Source: Betaproteobacteria bacterium (GTDB lineage Bacteria > Pseudomonadota > Gammaproteobacteria > Burkholderiales > Burkholderiaceae_C). From it: a stretch of DNA of 7,348 bases. This document shows positions 1 through 5,988 of the stretch, piece by piece. The stretch lies in NCBI GenBank assembly GCA_009927195.1, contig RFNL01000283.1, forward strand, positions 1-7,348, in the 5' to 3' direction. Every line of letters starts with the position of its first letter. Positions within the stretch are counted from its first letter, which is position 1. The position numbers and the translations under genes are program-made. Under the pieces are notes generated by a model, which was not told where the DNA came from, searched no databases, and saw nothing but the letters and a program-made list of their open reading frames with translations.

Positions 1-196
1 CTTGGACGCGATGGGCGATTTGTACCTGCTGGGCCGGCCACTGCTGGCGGCTTACAGCGCGTTTCGCTCGGGCCATGCGCTGAACAATCGTTTGTTGCGC
101 GAGCTGCTCAGCCGCCCCCAGGCCTACGAGGTGGTCAGCTTTGCCGATGAGCAGCAGGCACCGCGCGGCTTGGCTCAACTGGCCAGTGCTTGGTGA
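1..196 (+). CDS. lpxC: UDP-3-O-acyl-N-acetylglucosamine deacetylase LpxC, C-terminal part (5' end outside window)
   Basis: LpxC is the cytoplasmic zinc deacetylase that carries out the committed step of lipid A synthesis. Only the last 64 codons are present, reading from base 2 to a TGA at 194-196. The fragment opens with LDAMGDLYLLG, matching the LpxC segment whose first Asp is a zinc ligand (Asp242 in E. coli). It continues to SGHALNN, whose His is the catalytic His265 in E. coli. The 23-residue spacing between this Asp (codon 5-7) and His (codon 74-76) equals that in E. coli, which makes the assignment firm. The C-terminal tail with FADEQQAP also fits the family. The start, the HKxxD histidine and the first domain lie upstream. 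A small membrane-protein gene follows after six bases on the same strand. Confidence 0.95.
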   Translation, partial: LDAMGDLYLLGRPLLAAYSAFRSGHALNNRLLRELLSRPQAYEVVSFADEQQAPRGLAQLASAW

Positions 197-202
197 ACCA
201 CT

Positions 203-376
203 GTGCTGCTGGTGCGCTGGTTGGTGTTGTTTTTGCTGCTGGTCTCGGCCTTGTTGTTTGCCGCATTCATAGCCACCGGTGAAACGCGTTATCGCATTTG
301 GGGCTGGAAGCTGCTGCGCCTTACCTTGGCTGCGGCCTTGGTGTTTTTCACCGTCCTGATTTTGGAGCGCTTGTAG
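203..376 (+). CDS. small two-helix inner-membrane protein of unknown function
   Basis: This 57-codon frame starts at GTG 203, six bases after the lpxC stop, and ends with TAG at 374-376. I do not recognise a named family. The translation shows a hydrophobic helix at about residues 4-24, a short polar loop of about 15 residues containing GETRYRIWGWK, and a second hydrophobic helix at about 38-54 ending in LERL. The charges put the loop most likely in the cytoplasm, with both ends periplasmic, but this is a guess. There is no ATG in frame and no clear Shine-Dalgarno, so translation probably depends on coupling to lpxC; the GTG at 212 is an alternative start. I believe it is real because its hydrophobic pattern and codon use are coherent, it fills the gap exactly between lpxC and the convergent ruvC, and it has lpxC-coupled spacing. 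Function unknown. Confidence 0.7.
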   Translation: MLLVRWLVLFLLLVSALLFAAFIATGETRYRIWGWKLLRLTLAAALVFFTVLILERL

Positions 377-407
377 CCTCGGGCTGCACCTCAGCCGCTG
401 CGCCCGG
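377..407. terminator. possible stem-loop between convergent genes
   Basis: The small membrane-protein gene and ruvC converge with only 14 bases between their stop codons. GGCTG at 382-386 and CAGCC at 392-396 form a perfect five-base stem with a five-base loop. GGGC at 381-384 could instead pair with GCCC at 402-405. There is no T-run on either strand, so this is weak evidence for a bidirectional terminator; it may be only a feature of GC-rich sequence. Confidence 0.2.
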
Positions 408-954
408 CCCGAAACATGGCGCTTGATTTGCGGCGCGGCGCCCCCGCCGATTGCAACAAGGCCAATGCTTGGCCCGCATGGGCATGCATGATGGCCAGGC
501 CCAAGGCATCGGCCGCATCAGGCCCGGGCAGACCCGGCAGATTGAGCATGCGTTTGACCATTTCTTGCACCTGCGCTTTGGCCGCCTTGCCGTGACCGGT
601 CACGGCTTTCTTCATTTGCAAAGCGGTGTATTCGGCCACAGGCAAGTTGGCGTTGACCAGAGCGCTCACGCAGGCGCCACGGGCTTGGCCGAGCAACAAA
701 GTGGCTTGCGGGTTGAGGTTGACAAACACGATCTCGATCACCGCCGCTTGCGGCTGGTAACGCGCCACCACAGCATGTATGCCCTCAAACAACAGTTTGA
801 GCCGCGCGGGCAGGTCGGCGCGTGGGGCCGAATGGGTGCGAATGGTGCCGCTGGCGACATATTGCAGTTGTGACCCCAGGGCATCGATCACCCCGAAACC
901 GGTCGTTTGCAGGCCCGGATCGATGCCAAGAATGCGCTTGGGGGTGTGCGTCAT
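391..954 (-). CDS. ruvC: crossover junction endodeoxyribonuclease RuvC
   Basis: RuvC is the homodimeric resolvase that cuts Holliday junctions moved by RuvAB, finishing recombinational repair in the cytoplasm. The 187-residue product is slightly longer than the E. coli protein (173). All four acidic residues are visible: Asp12 in GIDPGL, Glu74 in AVIEIVFVN, and Asp146 and Asp149 in PDAADALGLAI. The Glu-to-Asp and Asp-to-Asp spacings (72 and 3) equal those of E. coli Glu66, Asp138 and Asp141. The LLLGQARGA and KKAVTGHGKAAKAQVQ segments are also typical. The start ATG at 954-952 overlaps the mtgA stop as ATGA, so ruvC is the last gene of the minus-strand operon and is probably translated by coupling. 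ruvA and ruvB are not adjacent. The gene ends 14 bases from a convergent gene, so any ruvAB would have to lie elsewhere. Confidence 0.97.
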   Translation of the reverse strand: MTHTPKRILGIDPGLQTTGFGVIDALGSQLQYVASGTIRTHSAPRADLPARLKLLFEGIHAVVARYQPQAAVIEIVFVNLNPQATLLLGQARGACVSALVNANLPVAEYTALQMKKAVTGHGKAAKAQVQEMVKRMLNLPGLPGPDAADALGLAIMHAHAGQALALLQSAGAPRRKSSAMFRAGRSG

Positions 955-1700
955 GGCAAGCGTGCCGTGCCCATGCGGGCAACGATGACTTCGGTGCGCT
1001 GGGCCAAATAGCCCGAGCGCGGTAAGCGTTCAAAGTATTTGGGGCGGGGCAGCATGACGGCCAAGCGGGCCGCCTCCCATTCGCTGAGGTGTTGGGCCGA
1101 TTTGCCAAAGTAATGCTGGGCCGCGGCCTCTGCCCCAAACACGCCTTCACCCCATTCAACGCTGTTGAGATAAATCTCCAAAATGCGCCGTTTGCTGAGC
1201 ATGGCCTCCAGGCCCAGGGTCAGCGCAAACTCTTGGGCCTTGCGCACCCAGGTTCGCTCGCCAGAGAGCAACAGGTTCTTCGCCAGTTGCTGGGTGATGG
1301 TGGAGCCGCCCACGATCTTGGGTGGGGCTTGGCGCTGGTGTGGCCCTTGAACCGCTTTTTGTTGCGCCCGGCTGTTTTGCACCCAGGCCTTTTCGATCGC
1401 ATCCCACTGCACGCCCTCGTGCTGGGCAAAGATGTCGTCTTCGGAGACAACCACAGCGCGTTTGAGGTGTACCGAGATGCGCTCATAAGGCAACCATTCT
1501 TGGCGCCAGGGCAAATTGTGTTGGGCGCGCACAATGCGCCATGCCTCGGATCGCTGAAAGCTGGTTGAGGCCGGGTTCCACCAGGCCATGGCGGCGATGC
1601 GCAGCACAAAAAACAATTGCAAGCCCAAAGCGGCCAGCAGCACCAGTACCAACCAGCGCGTGAGCGGATGTTGCCAGGAGAGCAGGCCGGGCCAGCGCAT
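951..1700 (-). CDS. mtgA: monofunctional biosynthetic peptidoglycan glycosyltransferase MtgA (GT51)
   Basis: MtgA polymerises glycan strands from lipid II at the periplasmic face of the inner membrane without a transpeptidase domain. The 249-residue product has one N-terminal membrane anchor at about residues 13-37, then the GT51 domain. The catalytic motif is SEDDIFAQHEGV, with Glu87 as the likely base. GGSTITQQLAKNLLL lies at about 131-145, KRRILEIYLN at 170-179, WGEGVFGAEAAAQHYFGK at 183-200, and EAARLAVMLPRPKYF near 209-223. A stretch of roughly a dozen Gln/Lys/Pro-rich residues (about 110-127) before GGST is longer than in E. coli. The frame is open for 40 codons further upstream, but that part overlaps the preceding gene; ATG 1700, one base after that gene's TGA, gives the usual N-terminus. 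The 3' end overlaps ruvC by four bases. Confidence 0.96.
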   Translation of the reverse strand: MRWPGLLSWQHPLTRWLVLVLLAALGLQLFFVLRIAAMAWWNPASTSFQRSEAWRIVRAQHNLPWRQEWLPYERISVHLKRAVVVSEDDIFAQHEGVQWDAIEKAWVQNSRAQQKAVQGPHQRQAPPKIVGGSTITQQLAKNLLLSGERTWVRKAQEFALTLGLEAMLSKRRILEIYLNSVEWGEGVFGAEAAAQHYFGKSAQHLSEWEAARLAVMLPRPKYFERLPRSGYLAQRTEVIVARMGTARLP

Positions 1701-1701
1701 C

Positions 1702-2541
1702 TCAGCGGGCCTGCAAAGTGCCATCGCGGCTGAACTGAAAGCGCGCCACCATGGCCAGTTGGTCGGCGCTTTTGCGCATCTGCGGATCAAACGCCCCAAA
1801 GGGCCCGGCGCTGCGCACAATGGCCAGCGCCCGCAGGTCCAGGGCGCGCTGGCCAGAGCTGTTGACCACCTCGGCGGTCAACACCTGGCCCAGGGCGTTG
1901 ACGGTGATGATCATGGTCAGTTCGCCGTAGAGTTTTTGGCCGTTCATTTGCGGAAAGTGGCGCGTACCGTGGACCTCGATGAGGTGGCGCAAATGGTCAT
2001 AGTACTGGGCATACACCACCTCTTGGGTGCTGGGGCTGATGTAGCGTTTGCGCGGCTTGGCATTGTCTTGCTCAATGCGCTGCTCGATCTCTGCCAGCAG
2101 TTTGAGCAATTGCTGGCGTTTGGCCTCTTGCGCCAGGGCCTGCGCCCGGTCGGGCAGGTTTTGTGTCTCCGGCAGCAATGCCAGGCTGGCTTTGACCTGG
2201 CTGAGCAAGATCGACTGTTTGAGCCGCAAGGCGGCCAAGGTTTCCGCCGAGGTGGGTTCGAGTTGTTCGCCATCGGTGCTCACGGCGGCACTGGGCAGGG
2301 GCGAGCGGGCGCGACCTTGCACGGCATCGCCGCCGCCGGCCAGCCGGGTTTGCGCCAGTGCCTGGGGCACGGTGGTTTCGCTGGATTTGGCCTTTGTGTT
2401 GACCAGGATCACTTCCAGCGGGCTGGTCTGGAACATGCGATCAAATCGTTCGGGATCGGCCACCCGCAAACTCAGCAGCATGCCATGCACCAGCACCGAA
2501 ATGCCCAAGGCAATTTGCAAAGGCGACCAACGCTGCCACAT
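1702..2541 (-). CDS. TonB-family energy transducer-like protein with helical linker
   Basis: The likely 279-residue product begins MWQRWSPLQ, followed by a single membrane helix at about residues 8-27, the usual TonB/TolA topology with the bulk in the periplasm. Residues about 95-165 are rich in Leu, Gln, Lys and Glu and look helical or coiled-coil (segments such as RQQLLKLLAEIEQRIEQ), unlike the proline-rich linker of classical TonB. The C-terminal 100 residues match the TonB C-terminal fold: a helix ending HGTRHFP, then a beta hairpin with ITVNALGQVLTAEVVNSSG, LDLRALAIVRSAGPFGAFDP, and a final strand VARFQF. Partners ExbB/ExbD or TolQ/TolR are not adjacent, so the client is unknown; a TolA-like role is possible. 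ATG 2541 lies one base after the upstream TAG; an upstream in-frame ATG at 2574 would add 11 residues overlapping the nuclease gene. Neither start has a good ribosome site. Confidence 0.85.
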   Translation of the reverse strand: MWQRWSPLQIALGISVLVHGMLLSLRVADPERFDRMFQTSPLEVILVNTKAKSSETTVPQALAQTRLAGGGDAVQGRARSPLPSAAVSTDGEQLEPTSAETLAALRLKQSILLSQVKASLALLPETQNLPDRAQALAQEAKRQQLLKLLAEIEQRIEQDNAKPRKRYISPSTQEVVYAQYYDHLRHLIEVHGTRHFPQMNGQKLYGELTMIITVNALGQVLTAEVVNSSGQRALDLRALAIVRSAGPFGAFDPQMRKSADQLAMVARFQFSRDGTLQAR

Positions 2542-2542
2542 G

Positions 2543-4605
2543 CTAAGCGCTGAGCGGGGCTGCAGCTTCGCCATCGGCGTCGCTCAGGTCCAGCGCTATG
2601 GCAATCGGGCCAGCGCTGTCCTCCTCATCGGCGTCGGCCTCGGTGCCGGCACTGGCAGGCGCTTGAAGCAGAGCCAGGAAGTGGCCTTGCAGGTCCAGGC
2701 TGATGTCGTCCATGCTGCCCAGGCGCAAGCGCACAGCGGTGCCACGGGCGATACCGGCGGGCGCGCCCACCAGGTTCAATACCAAAGGCAGTTGTTGCGC
2801 GCGCACCAGCACCGGCATGCCCGGTATGGCTTTGATCACATCGGCATCGAGTTCGGTGGTCTGGTGTTGGCGCAGCCACTGCAAAGTCCAAAAGCGTTCC
2901 ATGCTGGCTTGGTGACCGTTGTAGGCACTGTAGGCCGCTTCAAACGCCGAGATGATGGAGAACAGGGCCGCATCTTTGGGCTTGAAGGGCGCGGCCAGCG
3001 CCGCCGTCGCACCGTGGCGTACGCAGGCAATGAGTTGCCACTGGTTGACCATGTCGGTGTATCGGCGCAGGGGAGAGGTGCTCCAGGCGTAACAGGGTAC
3101 GCCAATGCCCGCATGCGGCAAGGCCTTGGTGCCCATGCGCACCTTCACCCCCGGGGCCAGGCTGGCTTGGCTGCGGTAGATGGCGGGCACGCCCAGGCTG
3201 GCCATCCACTGGCCCCAGGTGCTGTTGGCCAAAATCATGGCCTCGGCCACGATCAGGTCCAAGGCTGCGCCGCGTTGGCGCAAGCCGATGTGCACGGTCT
3301 CGTCGCCTCGAGGGGCCCCATCGGCCGTGCCCACCAGGCGAAAGTGGTAGTCGGGACGGTTGAAGGTCTCGGGCTTGCCGCGCACCACCTCCCGCTGGCC
3401 TTGAGGTGCTGGGCCATACGGTGCAAAAACGCCAGTTGCGCGCGTGGCATGGCCGGCTCGGTCACGCCGGGCGGGTGGGAGAAGCTGGGGTCGTCCAGCC
3501 ACTGCGGGGTGACCACTTCGTCGAGTTGGTCGTGGCGCAAATTGGCCGCTATGGGCACTTGCTCCAAACAGGTGTGTGTGTCTGTGATGGCCAAGGTCTG
3601 GGCATCGAACTGCACATACAAGGACAGCGCTGGGCAGGCGCGGCCCTCTTGCAAGGTGTAGTGCTGCACCAGGGTATCGGGCAGCATGGTGATTTTGTGG
3701 CCCGGCATGTACACCGTGGACAGGCGTTGGCGGGCGAGTTGGTCAATGGCATCGCCAGGTTGCAAGGCCAGACCGGGCGCGGCAATGTGGATGCCCAGGG
3801 TGATGTGGGAGGTGTCCAGGCCTTGCACCGACAAGGCGTCGTCGATCTCGGTGGTTTGCGAGTCGTCAATGGAATAGGCCTGCACGCTGGCCAAGGGCAA
3901 CACATCGCTGGCCATCGGCGCTGGCAAGGCGGGGAATTGGGTGCCCTTGGGGAAGTTTTCAAACAAAAACCGTTGCCAATGGAATTGATAGGCCGAGGTG
4001 ATGGCCCCGGCACGCTGCAGCAGTGTCAGCGGCGCAAGTTGGGTGGCGCGGGCGGCTTGCACCACTGCCTTGTATTCGGGCGCATTCTTGTCGGGTTTGA
4101 ACAGGATTTTGTACAACTGCGCCAGCACCTGCGGGGGGCACTGGCCTTCACCCAGTTGCCGAGCCCAAGCGTCGATTTGCGCCAATTGTTGTTGTTTCTT
4201 TTCGATCGCCAGCAGGGCTTGCTGGACCACCTCGGCCGGGGCTTTCTTGAAGCGCCCGCGACCGGCGCGGCGAAAGTAGTGGGGTGCTTCAAACAAGCGC
4301 AGCAAAATGGCGGTTTGCTGGCCCAAGCTGGCTTGGGCGCTGAAATACTCGCGGGCCAAATCGGCAAAACCAAATTCTTCCACCGGTGCGAATTCCCAGG
4401 CCAGCTCCAACTCGATGGTTTGGGACAGCGCACCGGATTCGCGCATCAAATCGACGGGGCTGGGCTGGTCAAACTTGATCAGCACCTGGGCCGATTTGAC
4501 TTTGACGCGCTTGCCCGTTTCCAACTCAATTTGGGCCGACGCCTCGGCCTCGGACAGGACGCGGCCGGTGAGCAATTTACCGGCTTCTTCAAACAGGGCA
4601 TACAT
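2543..4605 (-). pseudogene. RNB-domain (RNase II/R family) exoribonuclease, interrupted by one-base frameshift
   Basis: Enzymes of this family degrade RNA 3' to 5' with metal ions held by an aspartate cluster. Two minus-strand frames supply the parts: 4605 to about 3397 encodes residues 1-403, and about 3397 to 2543 encodes residues 404-687. Joined, they make one continuous protein of ordinary length. The first part holds a small N-terminal domain (LFEEAGK, then RVKVKSAQVLIKF) and the catalytic signature SIDDSQTTEIDDAL at about 245-258, with Glu253 where E. coli RNase II has Asp207. PGHKITMLPDTLVQHYTL follows. The second part holds RGKPETFNRPDY, LIVAEAMILANSTWG and STSPLRRYTDMVNQW (the conserved Arg pair near 514-515), then a weak S1-like region and an acidic tail. 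Without correction, the product stops at 3253 with 47 foreign residues and lacks the Arg-rich part. I chose ATG 4605 over 4635 because homologous proteins begin near ALFEEAGK and a -10 element sits just before it. It may be a sequence error, in which case this is an intact gene. Confidence 0.88.
3394..3402 (-). other. frameshift site: apparent loss of one C in the RNB gene
   Basis: On the minus strand the sequence reads CTC AAG GCC AGC GGG AGG, giving L-K-A-S-G-R and then nonsense. Adding one C to the GCC gives L-K-A-Q-R-E-V-V-R-G-K-P-E-T-F-N-R-P-D-Y, which is the expected RNB sequence. The frame offset between the two halves is exactly -1. The short C-run is a typical place for a one-base miscall or slip. 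There is no X-XXY-YYZ slippery heptamer, so programmed frameshifting is unlikely. Confidence 0.85.
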
Positions 4606-4617
4606 GCACAGATTGTC
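4606..4617 (-). promoter_or_regulatory. -10-like element directly before the RNB gene start (possible leaderless mRNA)
   Basis: On the minus strand GACAAT (4617-4612, 5 of 6 to TATAAT counting the common TACAAT variant loosely) is followed by six bases and then ATG at 4605. A start point the usual distance from a -10 would fall on or next to the A of ATG. No convincing -35 is seen at 15-19 bases spacing; TTGGCA at 4646-4641 is 23 bases away. This would be the main promoter of the four-gene operon. Confidence 0.45.
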
Positions 4618-4628
4618 CCATGCCCCAT

Positions 4629-4640
4629 CGCCCATGGGCG
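4629..4640. repeat. 12-base perfect palindrome in the divergent promoter region
   Basis: CGCCCATGGGCG reads the same on both strands. It lies 12 bases upstream of the proposed -10 of the RNB operon, over the place where a -35 would be expected, and about 74 bases before the rodA -10. It could be an operator, but a palindrome of this length can arise by chance in GC-rich DNA. Confidence 0.35.
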
Positions 4641-4713
4641 TGCCAAGGGCTGGCGCTGCCCCAACCCAGGTATTGGGTGATGCAAATAAAGCACAGGGGT
4701 GATGGCCATGCCC

Positions 4714-4727
4714 GATAATCGCAAGCC
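4714..4727 (+). promoter_or_regulatory. -10-like element directly before rodA (possible leaderless mRNA)
   Basis: GATAAT at 4714-4719 matches TATAAT in five of six positions and ends eight bases before the rodA ATG at 4728. Transcription would begin within one or two bases of the start codon. The best -35 at 18 bases spacing is AGCACA (3 of 6), which is weak. No Shine-Dalgarno is present before the ATG. Confidence 0.45.
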
Positions 4728-5882
4728 ATGCCCACCGTGATTGAAAAGCCCCATCTCTTGCACCGCTTGGCGCATGTGTTTCGGGGCTACGACAGTCAAC
4801 TGGCTTTGGCCGTCATGGCGCTGTCCCTGGCCGGGCTGATCACCATGTACTCATCGGGCTTTGCCAACGGTGCACGCTTTTGGGATCACTTTCGCAACCT
4901 GAGTTTGGCCTTTGTGATCATGGTGCTGGTGGCGCAAATTCCGCCCCAGCGCCTGATGACGTTTGCTGTGCCCTTGTACACCGTGGGGGTGGCCTTGCTG
5001 ATCGCCGTGACCTTGTTTGGCCTGACCAAAAAAGGCGCGCGCCGCTGGTTGTATGTGGGGGTGGTGATTCAACCCTCGGAAATCCTCAAAATTGCCATGC
5101 CCCTGATGCTGGCCTGGTGGTTCCAAAAACGCGAGGGTCAGTTGCGGTCCTTGGACTTTGCGGTGGCCACCGTGTTGTTGGTGGTGCCCGTGGGCCTGAT
5201 TGCCAAGCAGCCCGATTTGGGCACTGCCATTTTGGTGTTGGCCGCAGGTTTGTATGTGATTTTCTTCGCCGGCTTGCGCTGGATTTGGATCTGGCCGCCG
5301 GTGCTCATCGGTTTGGTGGGGGTGGGCTTGTTGGTGTGGTTTGAACCGACCTTGTGCGCCGAAGGGTTTCGCTGGCCCATGTTGCGCGAGTACCAGCAGC
5401 AGCGCATTTGCACCTTGCTCGACCCCGGGCGCGACCCCTTGGGCAAGGGTTTTCACATCATCCAAGGCATGATCGCCATTGGCTCGGGTGGCATTTTTGG
5501 CAAAGGCTTCATGCAAGGCACCCAAACCCATTTGGACTTCATCCCAGAGCGCACCACGGACTTTATTTTTGCCGCCTTTGGTGAAGAATTTGGCTTGCTG
5601 GGCAACTTGATGCTTATCGTGGGATTTGCGGTTTTGGTGTTGCGCGGCCTGGCCATTGCCTTGGAAGGCCCCACTTTGTTTGCCCGCTTGCTCGCTGGCA
5701 GCGTGACCTTGATTTTTTTCACCTATGCCTTTGTCAACATGGGCATGGTCAGCGGCATCTTGCCAGTGGTGGGTGTGCCCCTGCCGTTCATCAGTTATGG
5801 CGGCACGGCCATGGTCACCCTGGGCTTGGGGGTGGGCATTTTGATGTCGGTGGCGCGCTCCAAACAATTGGTGCAGTCGTGA
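4728..5882 (+). CDS. rodA: rod shape-determining SEDS peptidoglycan polymerase RodA
   Basis: RodA is the SEDS-family glycosyltransferase of the elongasome. It polymerises lipid II in the inner membrane together with the class B transpeptidase PBP2 (MrdA) during side-wall growth. The 384-residue product has about ten hydrophobic helices and the usual family length. Landmarks are KKGARRWLYVG...QPSEILK at 101-121, IAKQPDLGTAIL at 158-169, LLDPGRDPLGKGFHIIQG at 230-247, HLDFIPERTTDFIFAAFGEE at 268-287 (Asp278 is the likely catalytic residue), and the C-terminal PVVGVPLPFISYGGT signature at 346-360. The PERTTDFIF form separates it from FtsW, which usually has PEAHxDFIF. The start ATG 4728 is supported by the nearby -10; the ATG at 4708 is out of frame. 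Its usual partner gene mrdA is not next to it: the gene upstream is divergent. Confidence 0.96.
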   Translation: MPTVIEKPHLLHRLAHVFRGYDSQLALAVMALSLAGLITMYSSGFANGARFWDHFRNLSLAFVIMVLVAQIPPQRLMTFAVPLYTVGVALLIAVTLFGLTKKGARRWLYVGVVIQPSEILKIAMPLMLAWWFQKREGQLRSLDFAVATVLLVVPVGLIAKQPDLGTAILVLAAGLYVIFFAGLRWIWIWPPVLIGLVGVGLLVWFEPTLCAEGFRWPMLREYQQQRICTLLDPGRDPLGKGFHIIQGMIAIGSGGIFGKGFMQGTQTHLDFIPERTTDFIFAAFGEEFGLLGNLMLIVGFAVLVLRGLAIALEGPTLFARLLAGSVTLIFFTYAFVNMGMVSGILPVVGVPLPFISYGGTAMVTLGLGVGILMSVARSKQLVQS

Positions 5883-5891
5883 GGGCAGCAG

Positions 5892-5924
5892 CGCCAAAGG
5901 CTTGCCTCAGGCACGCCTTGGGTG
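5892..5924 (+). terminator. long imperfect hairpin after rodA
   Basis: Ten bases after the rodA stop, 5892-5906 pairs with 5910-5924 around a TCA triloop. Thirteen of fifteen positions pair (one G-T wobble) with mismatches at T5902/C5914 and A5896/G5920. There is no T-run after it, so it is not a textbook intrinsic terminator. It may stabilise the 3' end of the rodA message or slow polymerase before the tldD promoter. Confidence 0.4.
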
Positions 5925-5976
5925 GCTTGGCCGCATGTAGTCATCCCCCACGCCCGGGTCGGGTTGGGGCCACTCC

Positions 5977-5988
5977 TACAATGCCACC
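5977..5988 (+). promoter_or_regulatory. -10-like element directly before tldD (possible leaderless mRNA)
   Basis: TACAAT at 5977-5982 matches TATAAT in five of six positions and is followed by exactly six bases, GCCACC, and then ATG at 5989. The predicted transcript would start at or beside the A of ATG. No Shine-Dalgarno is present and no -35 is visible at 15-19 bases spacing. The arrangement repeats that before the RNB gene. Confidence 0.5.

Noticed and set aside
1701..1820. 40-codon N-terminal extension of mtgA
   Set aside because: It overlaps the conserved C-terminal TonB-like domain, and ATG 1700 gives the usual short cytoplasmic N-terminus before the anchor helix.
1588..2553. 321-codon open frame on the plus strand
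   Set aside because: Antisense to the TonB-like gene and the start of mtgA; no recognisable domain.
3394..3402. Programmed -1 frameshift in the RNB gene
   Set aside because: No slippery heptamer and no obvious stimulatory structure; I know of no family member that uses recoding here.
2048..3661. 537-codon open frame on the plus strand
   Set aside because: It lies antisense to the TonB-like gene and the RNB gene, both recognised by conserved motifs. Its translation is low-complexity, has no known domain, and shows the composition expected from reverse-strand reading of GC-rich codons.
4606..4635. Upstream ATG for the RNB gene at 4635
   Set aside because: It has no ribosome site and would add ten residues across the proposed -10; ATG 4605 gives a family-like N-terminus.
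3406..4680. 424-codon open frame on the plus strand
   Set aside because: Antisense shadow of the first part of the RNB gene; Gly/Gln/His/Leu-rich without any domain signature.
4851..5897. 348-codon open frame on the minus strand
   Set aside because: Antisense to rodA; His/Gln-rich translation typical of the complement of membrane-protein codons.
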